Positions 15,199-24,132 are shown, counted from the stretch's first letter. The stretch: DNA of 32,449 nucleotides from an uncultured Flavobacteriaceae bacterium (GCA_905479745.1 CAJQNO010000146.1:1-32449), one strand, 5' to 3'. The notes: generated from the sequence alone by a model not told the origin. Numbers and translations: made by a program.

Positions 15199-15942
15199 CA
15201 TCAACCTGAACACAGCGTATAAGTTTCCGGCCACATGGAAGACGATCGGGAACCAAATAGAGCCGGTCTTGAATCGCATCATAGCTAAAAATACTCCTAT
15301 TCCGAAGATATATAAGAGTTCGAACACATTATATTGAAAATGAAATGCGGAGAAAAGAACGGCTGTTACCACTACCGTTATCCATCTATGTTTATTAGCT
15401 AAAATCTGGTCCATTCTGCCGAGTAAGTAACCACGATACATCACCTCTTCAAGCAAGGGCCCGAATATACCCAACCCAAGTATGAGCAGGATCTTTTCGG
15501 CCATTCCATTTGCGGTTATTAGTATACTGGAAGTGTTGGTAGCGGATTCTCTTAGTAGTATTCCACCTATTAGAATTAAAAAGCTATAAAGAAACCAGAT
15601 TAGGTCTTTTCTTCTAATGGGCACAAACCCCAAATATGAAAACACCCCCGATTTGATCGTTAGCCGAAGTACGAAATAGATTAACGCCAGGATCGTAATA
15701 GCACTCACTATCATTGCTATATGAAACTGAGGCAGATCCCAGATCTGATAAGGAACATCGTCAATGTGAACGTAAAACCCCTGAATGGTGACAGACTGGT
15801 TCGGGTCCCCAAAGAAAAAGAACTGCAGCGTAGTGAGAAGGAGTTGAAGCAATAGATAACTTCCCAGGATAAAAAAGAAAGTATAATACAAAACAATCCA
15901 TTTTGTTATTATACTTTCTCTTATTTTTCTAATTAAAGACAT
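15193..15942 (-). CDS. CPBP family intramembrane glutamic/metallo-protease (Abi/CAAX-like)
   Basis: A 249-residue multi-spanning membrane protein with the CPBP motifs: EEVMYR at 165-170 (E165, E166, R170), FxxxH with H201 (FSAFHFQ) and H236 (FHVAGN), in the expected order within the last four helices. Relatives are Rce1-like membrane proteases; bacterial members are linked to bacteriocin immunity or signalling, but the substrate is unknown. The frame opens at a GTG at 15984 inside the previous gene; the ATG at 15940-15942, giving MSLIRKIRES, is a better start. The gene probably belongs with the upstream secreted-orphan gene on the same strand, 19 bases away. Its stop overlaps the glnS 3' end. 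Confidence 0.85.
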   Translation of the reverse strand: MSLIRKIRESIITKWIVLYYTFFFILGSYLLLQLLLTTLQFFFFGDPNQSVTIQGFYVHIDDVPYQIWDLPQFHIAMIVSAITILALIYFVLRLTIKSGVFSYLGFVPIRRKDLIWFLYSFLILIGGILLRESATNTSSILITANGMAEKILLILGLGIFGPLLEEVMYRGYLLGRMDQILANKHRWITVVVTAVLFSAFHFQYNVFELLYIFGIGVFLAMMRFKTGSIWFPIVFHVAGNLYAVFRLML

Positions 15943-15961
15943 ATCGAAACGGACTATGTGC

Positions 15962-16435
15962 TTAGTTCTGACTTGTAGTATCACAATCCCATTCCCAGGT
16001 ATTTCCGGGAGGGCCTAAATGTATCTTCACACAAAAGACATGCGCTAGTACACATATCCAGCCGCAACGTTGAGCCGAAACTTGTCCAACTGTGGTAGAG
16101 CTAATTTCTCCATTTGGACCTTTAAAGGCTATTTCGGTACTAGGATCGATGTTTTTCAACGAATTGGTATACACCGCAACATCAATTCCGTTTGAGGTTT
16201 TGGTAACACGGTACATAAATTTTTTACCATTACCGTCATATCCGGGAATATCAGCCGTTTCACCAGGTTTTAAACTGGAAAAATCATAATCCTTTCCAGG
16301 GCTGTCATTAATGACTGTCTCTACAATCACACAAGTTGATTTTTCACCGAGGTTGCATGGATTATTCTTAGCATGGGCTTGCCCCATTAATAGTATGCCA
16401 AATAAAAGGGCAGCATAAAGTTTGAAATTTTTCAT
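15962..16435 (-). CDS. Secreted six-cysteine protein of unknown function
   Basis: A 157-residue protein with a clear signal peptide (MKNFKLYAALLFGILLMGQAHA, cleavage expected after AHA at 22). I do not recognise a family. The mature part has six cysteines: C27 and C35 near the N-terminus, C124, C128 and C135 in a hydrophobic cluster (CGWICVLAHVFC), and C151 close to the end (WEWDCD). The even number suggests three disulfides; C124/C128 form a CxxxC. The middle (50-110) is polar and beta-rich. It is likely periplasmic or extracellular. It is followed by the CPBP protease on the same strand, and a promoter lies upstream. No repeats or known binding motifs are visible. Confidence 0.75.
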   Translation of the reverse strand: MKNFKLYAALLFGILLMGQAHAKNNPCNLGEKSTCVIVETVINDSPGKDYDFSSLKPGETADIPGYDGNGKKFMYRVTKTSNGIDVAVYTNSLKNIDPSTEIAFKGPNGEISSTTVGQVSAQRCGWICVLAHVFCVKIHLGPPGNTWEWDCDTTSQN

Positions 16436-16489
16436 AAGTAGTTTGTTTATGAGGGGGGCTAGAAGCTGAGGGTTCTACGACGCAGATTG

Positions 16490-16519
16490 TGAAGGTAGAA
16501 TTTATTTAGGCCTTTACAA
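16490..16519 (-). promoter_or_regulatory. Putative promoter of the secreted six-cysteine gene
   Basis: On the minus strand: TTG at 16517-16519, a 19-base spacer, then TACCTTCA at 16490-16497, a partial match to TAnnTTTG. It predicts a leader of roughly 50 bases. Confidence 0.4.
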
Positions 16520-16612
16520 GCCCGAATCCCCTGTCTTGATCTGTTTTCATGAAAAGAAGGTAAAATTGTCTTTAGGAACTATTGAAATTCCCTGACTGCA
16601 GCACAATACACA

Positions 16613-16638
16613 TAAAAAAACCCCGAATTAACGGGGTT
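16613..16638 (-). terminator. Rho-independent terminator of the SPFH protein gene
   Basis: On the minus strand AACCCCG and CGGGGTT (16619-16625 with 16632-16638) form a perfect seven-pair stem around a six-base loop, followed by a run of T (A-run at 16614-16620 on plus). It lies eight bases after the SPFH gene's stop. Confidence 0.88.
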
Positions 16639-16645
16639 GTAAATA

Positions 16646-17641
16646 TTAAAATCCAACTTCGGGATCACCTGAAGAAGGAGGTTTTTTCCTCATTCTTTTT
16701 GGATTACCCATCTTTGGATCGGACTCGTTTCGTTTTCTCATCTCTTCGCCTATTTGATTGCTCGCAACGAAGGAAGCGATCATATCGTTTAGCATATTGC
16801 TTCCTGCCTGAGGTGAATTAGGCAGCAGGATAAGATTAGTGTTGGTTTCCTCTCCAATCGATTGCAAGGTATCGTAATGCTGAGTTACCACGATCAGGGC
16901 CGATGCTTCCTGGGAGTTTATCCCAACATTATTGAGCACATCCACACTTTCCTCCAATCCACGGGCGATCTCACGACGCTGGTCTGCAATTCCCTGCCCC
17001 TGTAATCTTTTACTTTCTGCCTCTGCACGTGCCTTGGCAACGATCTTTATCCGTTCGGCTTCGGCTTCATATTCGGCAGCGACTTTCTCACGTTCGGCTG
17101 CGTTAATTCGGTTCATAGCGGCTTTCACCTGCACATCCGGATCTATGTCGGTTACCAGGGTCTTGATAATGTCGTACCCGTAATTGATCATGGCATCGTT
17201 TAGCTCCTGCTTAACAGCTATTGCGATGTCGTCCTTGCGCTCGAACACATCGTCTAATTTCATTTTAGGCACTTCGGCCCGAACCACATCGAACACATAG
17301 GATGTGATCTGGTCGTGAGGATTCTGTAGTTTATAAAAAGCGTCGTATACCTTTTCTTTTATAACCTGGAACTGCACAGAGATCTTCAACTTCACAAATA
17401 CATCGTCCTTGGTCTTTGTCTCTACCATGACGTCCAGTTGTTGAATTTTTAAATTCACACGCCCCGCAATACGTTGTACGATCGGGATCTTGAACTGCAA
17501 GCCAGAATTACGAATGCTGCTAAACCTACCAAAATTTTCTATTAATGCTGCTGTTTGTTGTTTCACAATAAAAAAAGAGGAGAGCAACAGAAAGAATAAA
17601 AAGATCCCTAACGGAATCAAGAATATATAAAAACCACCCAT
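16646..17641 (-). CDS. SPFH / band 7 family membrane protein (stomatin/prohibitin-like)
   Basis: A 331-residue protein with one N-terminal membrane helix (about 4-26) and a band 7/PHB domain (about 27-200; IVKQQTAALIENFGRF start, typical GLQFKIPIVQRI). A charged, Ala/Glu-rich coiled coil follows (about 180-230, AAEREKVAAEYEAEAER), then a C-terminal region with a basic proline-containing tail (MRKKPPS). Such proteins form large rings in the inner membrane and organise microdomains or regulate membrane proteases. NfeD, a frequent partner, is not adjacent. The gene is monocistronic, ending in a strong terminator, and is divergent from the outer-membrane barrel gene. Confidence 0.92.
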   Translation of the reverse strand: MGGFYIFLIPLGIFLFFLLLSSFFIVKQQTAALIENFGRFSSIRNSGLQFKIPIVQRIAGRVNLKIQQLDVMVETKTKDDVFVKLKISVQFQVIKEKVYDAFYKLQNPHDQITSYVFDVVRAEVPKMKLDDVFERKDDIAIAVKQELNDAMINYGYDIIKTLVTDIDPDVQVKAAMNRINAAEREKVAAEYEAEAERIKIVAKARAEAESKRLQGQGIADQRREIARGLEESVDVLNNVGINSQEASALIVVTQHYDTLQSIGEETNTNLILLPNSPQAGSNMLNDMIASFVASNQIGEEMRKRNESDPKMGNPKRMRKKPPSSGDPEVGF

Positions 17642-17671
17642 ATTAATTGAAATATTAAATTAAAAACACCG

Positions 17672-17700
17672 TTGAAGATACGAATTAAAAGCTACTTTTA
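17672..17700 (+). promoter_or_regulatory. Promoter of the outer-membrane barrel gene
   Basis: TTG at 17672-17674, an 18-base spacer and TACTTTTA at 17693-17700 form a near-consensus Bacteroidota promoter, 24 bases before the ATG at 17725. Confidence 0.6.
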
Positions 17701-17724
17701 CTGCCCAAATTTGATATCCCGCTT

Positions 17725-18402
17725 ATGAGTCTAAAAAACCTCACTTTCGTTACTTTCACGATTCTTTTCACATTAAATATTCACGCTCAACGAAATTTCG
17801 ACAGCTATAACAGGCTCGGCCTTCAGGCCGGAATGACAATGTTCGACATCAACACCACAGACCTCACCACTCGCCGCGGTGAAGGCTTTATGGGCGGATT
17901 TACAACACGAGGTTCCTTTTACGAGGCTTTCGATCTTATTTACGGGATCAATTTTTTTAGTAATAATATTGAGGTTCTCGCGGTAAGTGCCGGAGGAATT
18001 AATCCACAGCCAATCGAAGAATATCTGGACTACAGCCTTCAGGCCGTTCAGATTAATTTTCTGGGAAGCTTCAACATAGTGAAACACCACCTAAGCCTGG
18101 AATTTGGACCGGTGCTCAATGTAAACGGAAAGCTTAAGCTAAAAGACGAAGACACCTACGGAAACTATATACTGGACAACGATGATCTTATTTTAAGAGC
18201 CAACCAGATCGAAGATATCTCTAAAGTAAATTTTCGGGTAATGGGCGGTCTTACTGTTGGGCTTGAGAGTTTCAGGCTGTGGGGACAATACCAGTATGGA
18301 GTTACTAATATGCTTAAAAACCTAAACGATAAAGGGCTTCCGAAAACAGACTTTAAAGGAAATAGCAGCACTCTTATCTTTGGCCTTGTTTTCTATTTCT
18401 AA
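17725..18402 (+). CDS. Outer-membrane beta-barrel protein (PorT/OmpA-barrel-like)
   Basis: A 225-residue protein with a signal peptide (MSLKNLTFVTFTILFTLNIHA, cleavage near 21) and repeated amphipathic strands such as NRLGLQAGMTMFDI, INFLGSFNIV, HLSLEFGPVLNV and FRLWGQYQYGV. It ends in an alternating strand with a terminal Phe (TLIFGLVFYF), the usual barrel-assembly signal. These point to a small (about eight-stranded) outer-membrane barrel. The function is unknown; the PorT-like label is only structural. It is transcribed alone and converges on gltX with a four-base overlap of the 3' ends. Confidence 0.8.
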   Translation: MSLKNLTFVTFTILFTLNIHAQRNFDSYNRLGLQAGMTMFDINTTDLTTRRGEGFMGGFTTRGSFYEAFDLIYGINFFSNNIEVLAVSAGGINPQPIEEYLDYSLQAVQINFLGSFNIVKHHLSLEFGPVLNVNGKLKLKDEDTYGNYILDNDDLILRANQIEDISKVNFRVMGGLTVGLESFRLWGQYQYGVTNMLKNLNDKGLPKTDFKGNSSTLIFGLVFYF

Positions 18403-19925
18403 GCCATAAAAGCTATAGCGGCTTTAATCCTTATCACGCTTTCTATTTTCCCCAGAACAGCAATTATATCGAACACATCAGGGCCTTTCATCTCACCAAC
18501 CAAAGCAAGTCGTAAGGGCATCATTACTTTCCCAAATCCAATCTCATTATCGCTTATCCACCCTTTTATTTTTTCTGAAATGTTCGAGGCAGAAAAATCC
18601 TGAATCTCTTCCAGCTGCTCTGTTACTTTCGTTAAAATCTCAGGACTTTCCTCCTTAAATGCTTTTTTCGATGCTTTTTCATCGTAGCCTGAAGGTGCTT
18701 CAAAAAAGAAGCTGCCCTGCTCCCAAAGATCCCCAACAAAAGTTGCGCGTTCCTTTATAAGTGACACAACCTCCTTAACATATAATTCATCCAATCTTTC
18801 AGCGGCAATCTCTTTCGGGCGCAGCACCTGCTCTATAAATTGTGCTGTTAGAACACCCTCATCCATTTGCTGCAGGTAATGATGCTGAAACCATTTTGTT
18901 TTCTCAGGATCGAATTTCGCACCTCCCTTATGCACCCTCTCAAGGTCAAAAGCTTCCACTAATTCATTTAAGCTAAAGATCTCCTGCTCTGTGCCCGGAT
19001 TCCATCCCAATAACGCCAGCATATTTACTACGGCTTCCGGCAGGTAGCCCTCTTCTCTATACCCAGAGAAAGCTTCTCCAGATTCCGGCTTCCATTCCAG
19101 TGGGAAAACCGGAAAACCCAGTTTCTCACCGTCGCGCTTACTTAGTTTACCTTTTCCAACAGGCTTCATGATTAAGGGGAGATGAGCAAATTGAGGGGCT
19201 TTCCAGCCAAAGGCATCGTAAAGCATTTGATGTAAAGCCAAAGACGGCAACCACTCTTCTCCACGAATCACGTGACTGATGTCCATAAGATGGTCGTCTA
19301 CGATATTGGCCAAATGATACGTAGGCATACCATCACTTTTAAACAGCACCTTGTCGTCCAGGGTGTTGGTATCTATAGTGATGTTGCCCCTGATGATATC
19401 ATTGAGATGCAACTCCTCATCTTTGGGAGATTTAAATCTAATCACGTAGGGCTCTCCCGATGCTATTTTCTTTTGGGTTTCTTCTGAAGTAAGGGACAGG
19501 GAATTATTAAGTTTTTCCCTATTATGCCAGTTATATATGAAGGTTTTCCCTTTGGCTTCATGGTCTTTTCTGTGGCTGTTGAGCTCTTCTGAAGTGTCGA
19601 AAGCATAATAGGCCTTGCCTTCGTCGATAAGTTGGTTGGCGTAATCGAGGTACAGGTGCTTGCGTTCACTTTGTCGATAGGGTCCGTATGCGCTGTTTGT
19701 CCCGGGGCCTTCGTCAAAAGGAATTTGCAGCCATTGTAACGAATCTACTATATAATCTTCTGCACCATCGACAAACCGACCCTGATCTGTATCTTCAATG
19801 CGAAGAATAAAATCCCCCTGATGTTTTTTAGCAAACAAATAATTGAATAAAGCAGTTCTTACACCACCAATATGAAGAGGTCCTGTTGGACTGGGAGCAA
19901 AACGCACACGTACTTTCTGAGCCAT
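18399..19925 (-). CDS. gltX: Glutamyl-tRNA synthetase
   Basis: A 508-residue class Ic synthetase attaching glutamate to tRNA-Glu. The HIGH-type motif is in PSPTGPLHIGG (11-21) and the KMSKS-type motif is KLSKR at 260-264. The IEDTD substrate-pocket segment is at 43-47. The C-terminal third is the helical anticodon-binding domain. The frame extends to a TTG at 19949, but that codon lies inside the -7 promoter box, so the ATG at 19923-19925 (MAQKVRVRFAPSPTG) is the start. The length is normal. Confidence 0.96.
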   Translation of the reverse strand: MAQKVRVRFAPSPTGPLHIGGVRTALFNYLFAKKHQGDFILRIEDTDQGRFVDGAEDYIVDSLQWLQIPFDEGPGTNSAYGPYRQSERKHLYLDYANQLIDEGKAYYAFDTSEELNSHRKDHEAKGKTFIYNWHNREKLNNSLSLTSEETQKKIASGEPYVIRFKSPKDEELHLNDIIRGNITIDTNTLDDKVLFKSDGMPTYHLANIVDDHLMDISHVIRGEEWLPSLALHQMLYDAFGWKAPQFAHLPLIMKPVGKGKLSKRDGEKLGFPVFPLEWKPESGEAFSGYREEGYLPEAVVNMLALLGWNPGTEQEIFSLNELVEAFDLERVHKGGAKFDPEKTKWFQHHYLQQMDEGVLTAQFIEQVLRPKEIAAERLDELYVKEVVSLIKERATFVGDLWEQGSFFFEAPSGYDEKASKKAFKEESPEILTKVTEQLEEIQDFSASNISEKIKGWISDNEIGFGKVMMPLRLALVGEMKGPDVFDIIAVLGKIESVIRIKAAIAFMA

Positions 19926-19946
19926 TATATTTTCCGAATTTGCCTG

Positions 19947-19954
19947 CAAAGATA
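19947..19954 (-). promoter_or_regulatory. -7 box of the gltX promoter
   Basis: On the minus strand this reads TATCTTTG, an exact TAnnTTTG match 21 bases upstream of the gltX ATG. A TTG at 19979-19981 is 24 bases further upstream, slightly long for a -33 box. Confidence 0.6.
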
Positions 19955-20143
19955 CAATCTATGGATGCATTTCCACAGCAATTCCAGAACGCATCGCTAA
20001 AATTATCGGGATTTAGAATTGGTTGTCTTTTCTGAAGAAAATTCCGGCTGGTGATTCTACAGATTTTTTGGATTGATTTTTGAGGTTTCCTTAACAGAAT
20101 AAAATTGTATTTTAGGAGTTTCTGATTCTAGGTAGCACGCGCA

Positions 20144-23100
20144 ATGAGCACATTCAGTATAATTCAGCAAAAGCTGGAACAATTCATTAGAAAGTATTAC
20201 ACCAACGAACTTATCAAGGGTGCTATACTGTTCTTTGCTATAGGCTTGCTATATTTTCTGCTAACCTTACTGGTAGAATATTTTCTTTGGCTGGACCCTT
20301 TGGGCCGAACGGTCCTCTTTTGGTTATTCGTAGGTGTTGAAGCCGCCCTTTTCTTTCGTTTTATCGCCTTTCCGCTGGCGCGATTGTTTAATCTTCAGAA
20401 AGGGATCACTCATGAAGAAGCCTCCAGGATCATTGGAAATCATTTTCCGCAGGTGAGCGATAAGCTATTGAATGTAATTCAGCTAAATCAAAATCAACGG
20501 GAATCGGAATTACTAATGGCGAGCATAGACCAAAAAGCATCACAGTTACAGCCGGTACCTTTTAAAAGCGCGATCGACTTCAGGAAAAATACCAAATATT
20601 TGAAATATGCCGCTATTCCGGTAGTTATTTTCACATTAATAAGTGTGTTAGGCGACAAGGATATATTTTCCAGCAGTTATGAAAGGGTGGTAAATTACGA
20701 CACTGCCTACGAGCCTCCCGCCCCTTTTTCTTTTATCGTTTCAAATGATGAGCTCAAAGCAATAGAGAACAAACCATTTACCGTAAAGATCAGGACCGAA
20801 GGTGAAGTGATCCCTGAAAATGCCAGTATAAGTTATAATAACGAAACCTACTATTTGCAACAAACAGCCCCCGGGTTTTTTCAATATACCTTCCTTCAGC
20901 CGGCAGAAACCATAGACTTCAGGCTACAGGCAAATAAGGTTATCTCCAGAGAGTATACCATAGATGTGGTAAAAACCCCTTCCATGCGGGCGTTTGAAAT
21001 GTTTCTCGATTACCCCGCCTATACGGGCAAACGAGATGAGGTTTTAAAGAGCACCGGGAATGCTACGATACCCGAAGGCACTAATGTATTGTGGCGGGTG
21101 AATACCCTGAACACATCGGCCGTAGCCCTGAAAACCAGGGACACTATTGTAGATTTTAGCATAATGGATGCGGAGAAACGTTCTAACTCCGTACAACAAT
21201 ACGAACTGAGTCAAAGAGTTTATCGAAAACTGGATTATGCTATTACCACCTCGAACGAAAACTTAAAAGAGTACGAGAATCTTTCATTTACTCTGGGCGT
21301 GATCAAGGATGAATACCCCGAAATAGAGGTACAATCCAGGCAGGACTCCACCAATACTCAGGTAGTTTATTTCCTGGGACAGATAAGCGATGATTACGGT
21401 CTTACCCGCCTTCGCCTGGTGTATTACCCCATCGGAACTGAAGAAGAAGCACAAACAGCTCCTTTGCCGCTTAATAAGACCACCGTAGACCAATTTGTTT
21501 ACACTTTTCCGGGGCAGTTACTCCTGGATGATGGGGTTGCCTACGAATATTATTTTGAGGTTTTTGACAATGACGCCATACATAATTTTAAGTCTAGTAA
21601 GAGTGGAGTTTTTTCCTTTCGGAAATTAACAAAAGACGAGGCTGAGAACGAACAACTTCAGAACCAGGAAAATACTATAAAGGATCTCAATAAAACGCTG
21701 GACGAGCTCAAGCAGCAGGACAAAACACTGGAGGAGCTAAGTAAGATTCAGAAAGAAAAAAAAGAACTCAACTGGAACGATAAGAAAAAGCTTGAAAACT
21801 TTATAAAACGGCAACAGCAGCAGGAGGAAATGATGAAGAATTTCTCTAAGGAAATGAAAGAGAATCTTGAGAATTTTCAGCCGGAGAATGAAGAAAAGGA
21901 TCCCTTTAAAGAGCAGCTGGAAAAAAGACTTGACGAGAATGAAGAACGTTTGAAAGAGAACGAGAAGCTACTAGACGAACTGGAGCGACTACAGGAAAAG
22001 ATCGAGAAGGAAGAACTTACAGAAAAGCTGGAAAAGCTGGCGAAGCAAAACAAGAATCAGGAAAAGAACCTGGAGCAATTGCTGGAGCTAACCAAGCGCT
22101 ATTACGTTACAAAAAAGGCGGAAAAATTAGCCGAAGAGATCTACAAATTAGGGGAGGAACAAGAAAAGCTGGCAGATAAGCGGGAAGAGGAAAATACCAA
22201 GGAAGCCCAGGAAGAACTCAATGAAAAGTTCGATGAGTATAAGAAGGAAATGGAGGAGCTGCAAAAGGAAAATGAGGGCTTAAAATCACCCATGGATATT
22301 CCGCAGGACAAGTTGGGCGAAAAGAAAGTGGACGAGGAACAGCAAAAAGCCACCGAAAGCCTTCAGAAACAAGATCAGCAAGGCGCGAAACCGAGTCAGA
22401 AAAAGGCCGGACAAAAGATGAAGCAGATGGGGCAGCAAATGCAGGCACAAATGATGCAGGGCCAGATGCAAACCATATCGGAGGATGTAGATATGCTTCG
22501 GCAGATTTTGGATAATCTGGTGGTGTTTTCTTTCGAACAGGAAGCACTGATGGAAGAATTTAAGGTAACAGATTACGGAAATCCTGTTTTCGGCAAAAAA
22601 TTAAATGTACAAAATGATCTAAAGCTGAACTTCCAGCATATAGATGATAGTTTGTTCGCCTTATCTCTACGGCAGCCATTAATAAGTGAAGTTATTAACC
22701 AGTCTATCACCGAGGTGCAGTACAATATCGATAAAGCATTGGAGCGCCTGGCCGAGAACCAGATGCGGCAAGGTATATCCAACCAGCAATACAGTGTTAC
22801 CGGGGCAAACGAGTTAGCGAATTTGCTAAGCGATCTGCTAAATACAATGCAAAATCAGATGATGATGCAGGGCCAGGGACAAGGTCAGGGGCAGGGGCAA
22901 GGCCAAGGACAGGGGCAAGGTCAGGGACAGGGATTTCAGCTCCCGGACATTATAAAAAAACAAAAAAGCTTGTCTGAACAGATGCAACAGGGAATGGGGC
23001 AAAAACCCGGCAAAGCTGGAGAAGGAGAAGGCGAAGAAGGCGGTGAAGGGAAAGGTGAGAATGGTGAAAGTGGGAAGGAAGGAAATGATGGAAAAGGCGA

Positions 23101-23620
23101 AGGTGAACAGGGTGGTGAAGGAGGAAAATCCGGCGATGGCAAAGGAGGAAATAACGGCGGCGGTAATGGAGACAGTGACGGTGAAGGCGGTGAAGGTGAT
23201 AATGAGGACATGAACGGTTTATTGTACGAAATTTATAAAGAGCAGCAGCAGCTTAGACAGCAATTGGAAGATAGATTAAGCAAGGAAGGATTAAAGGGAA
23301 AAGGGGGCGATATCTTGCGAAAAATGGAAGGTGTTGAGCAACAACTGTTGGACAAGGGCTTTAATCAAAGAACCCTGCAACAAATGTTGAATCTACAGTA
23401 TGAATTGCTAAAACTCGATGAAGCAGATTTTGAACAGGGACAGGAAAGCCGAAGAGAATCTGAGACTAACAGGACGAAGTACCAGAACACACTTCGCCTT
23501 AGCCCTGAGGAAATTAAAAAGTACTTCAACACTACCGAGATCCTTAACCGGGAAGCACTCCCGCTCAAACCGGAGTTTAAGGAAAAAGTACAGACATATT
23601 TTAAGAAGAATAATGGTTAG
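20144..23620 (+). CDS. DUF4175 family large membrane-anchored coiled-coil protein
   Basis: A 1158-residue protein matching the Bacteroidota DUF4175 family. Two membrane helices lie at about 25-75 and a third at about 162-177. An extended beta-rich, presumably periplasmic region follows (about 180-500). Next is a long Glu/Lys/Gln coiled coil (about 505-720), a Met/Gln-rich stretch near 755-780, a helical segment, an eleven-fold Gln-Gly repeat (909-930), a Gly/Glu/Lys low-complexity tract (about 956-1024), and a conserved helical C-terminus. No enzymatic motif is visible and the function is unknown; a structural or scaffold role in the envelope is my inference. It overlaps ybeY by eight bases and heads the DUF4175-ybeY-mnmG order common in Flavobacteriia. 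Confidence 0.88.
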   Translation: MSTFSIIQQKLEQFIRKYYTNELIKGAILFFAIGLLYFLLTLLVEYFLWLDPLGRTVLFWLFVGVEAALFFRFIAFPLARLFNLQKGITHEEASRIIGNHFPQVSDKLLNVIQLNQNQRESELLMASIDQKASQLQPVPFKSAIDFRKNTKYLKYAAIPVVIFTLISVLGDKDIFSSSYERVVNYDTAYEPPAPFSFIVSNDELKAIENKPFTVKIRTEGEVIPENASISYNNETYYLQQTAPGFFQYTFLQPAETIDFRLQANKVISREYTIDVVKTPSMRAFEMFLDYPAYTGKRDEVLKSTGNATIPEGTNVLWRVNTLNTSAVALKTRDTIVDFSIMDAEKRSNSVQQYELSQRVYRKLDYAITTSNENLKEYENLSFTLGVIKDEYPEIEVQSRQDSTNTQVVYFLGQISDDYGLTRLRLVYYPIGTEEEAQTAPLPLNKTTVDQFVYTFPGQLLLDDGVAYEYYFEVFDNDAIHNFKSSKSGVFSFRKLTKDEAENEQLQNQENTIKDLNKTLDELKQQDKTLEELSKIQKEKKELNWNDKKKLENFIKRQQQQEEMMKNFSKEMKENLENFQPENEEKDPFKEQLEKRLDENEERLKENEKLLDELERLQEKIEKEELTEKLEKLAKQNKNQEKNLEQLLELTKRYYVTKKAEKLAEEIYKLGEEQEKLADKREEENTKEAQEELNEKFDEYKKEMEELQKENEGLKSPMDIPQDKLGEKKVDEEQQKATESLQKQDQQGAKPSQKKAGQKMKQMGQQMQAQMMQGQMQTISEDVDMLRQILDNLVVFSFEQEALMEEFKVTDYGNPVFGKKLNVQNDLKLNFQHIDDSLFALSLRQPLISEVINQSITEVQYNIDKALERLAENQMRQGISNQQYSVTGANELANLLSDLLNTMQNQMMMQGQGQGQGQGQGQGQGQGQGQGFQLPDIIKKQKSLSEQMQQGMGQKPGKAGEGEGEEGGEGKGENGESGKEGNDGKGEGEQGGEGGKSGDGKGGNNGGGNGDSDGEGGEGDNEDMNGLLYEIYKEQQQLRQQLEDRLSKEGLKGKGGDILRKMEGVEQQLLDKGFNQRTLQQMLNLQYELLKLDEADFEQGQESRRESETNRTKYQNTLRLSPEEIKKYFNTTEILNREALPLKPEFKEKVQTYFKKNNG
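22868..22933 (+). repeat. Eleven tandem Gln-Gly codon pairs in the DUF4175 gene
   Basis: Six-base CAR-GGN units repeat eleven times, encoding Q909 to G930. Wobble positions vary between copies, so the DNA is not perfectly repetitive; selection appears to act on the peptide. Confidence 0.9.
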
Positions 23621-24029
23621 TTTTTATTCTGAAAATGATTTTTCCTTATCGAACGAGAAGGATATTGCTATCTGGATTAGTTCTGTGATCACATCAGAAG
23701 GCTGCGAAGAAGGAGATATAACATTTGTTTTTTGTGGCGATGAGTTCTTATTGGATCTTAATCGGAAGTATTTAGATCACGACACCTATACCGATATTAT
23801 TAGCTTCGATTATTCATTAGGAAAAGAACTTCATGGAGAGATCTACATTTCTACTGATAGAGTAGCGGAAAATGCCACCAATTTCAATGTTTCATTCACA
23901 GACGAAATACATCGTGTTATTATTCATGGAATCCTGCATTTGTGTGGTTACAAGGATAAAACTTCACAGGAGGAAACTATGATGCGTAAAAAGGAAAACG
24001 AAGCGCTACGTTCTCGTAATTTTGTCTAG
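23613..24029 (+). CDS. ybeY: Endoribonuclease YbeY (rRNA maturation RNase)
   Basis: A 138-residue UPF0054 metalloprotein involved in 16S rRNA 3' maturation and ribosome quality control. The conserved DTYTDIISFDY segment (about 61-71), GEIYIS and the metal motif HGILHLCGYKD (from about 109) are present. In E. coli the motif is HGxLHLxGYDH with three His ligands; here the third His position is Asp, apparently with an adjoining Lys. The frame is open upstream to 23418 but that part is the DUF4175 gene in another frame; the ATG at 23613 gives the family N-terminus MVSFYSE. Its start overlaps the DUF4175 stop by eight bases, indicating coupled translation. Confidence 0.92.
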   Translation: MVSFYSENDFSLSNEKDIAIWISSVITSEGCEEGDITFVFCGDEFLLDLNRKYLDHDTYTDIISFDYSLGKELHGEIYISTDRVAENATNFNVSFTDEIHRVIIHGILHLCGYKDKTSQEETMMRKKENEALRSRNFV

Positions 24030-24084
24030 GGGCTTGATATTCAGGTTTTTAAGTCTTTAACTCCCTGATAAATAGTTATTTAAC

Positions 24085-24092
24085 TATCTTTG
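24085..24092 (+). promoter_or_regulatory. -7 box of the mnmG promoter
   Basis: TATCTTTG, an exact TAnnTTTG match. Transcription would begin just upstream of the parS palindrome at 24117-24132, which then lies in the mnmG leader. Confidence 0.6.
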
Positions 24093-24116
24093 CACACTAT
24101 TTTTTAGAAATTATAA

Positions 24117-24132
24117 TGTTCCACGTGGAACA
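24117..24132. promoter_or_regulatory. parS: parS site 1 (ParB-binding palindrome) in the mnmG leader
   Basis: TGTTCCACGTGGAACA is a perfect 16-base palindrome and fits the chromosomal parS consensus TGTTNCACGTGNAACA. It sits 25 bases after the mnmG -7 box and ends ten bases before the mnmG ATG. In parS, ParB binds and loads to organise origin segregation. Confidence 0.88.

Noticed and set aside
22936..23211. Minus-strand Ser/Pro-rich open frame
   Set aside because: It is the complement of the Gly/Glu-rich DUF4175 tract; the composition follows from the plus-strand codons, and there is no promoter.
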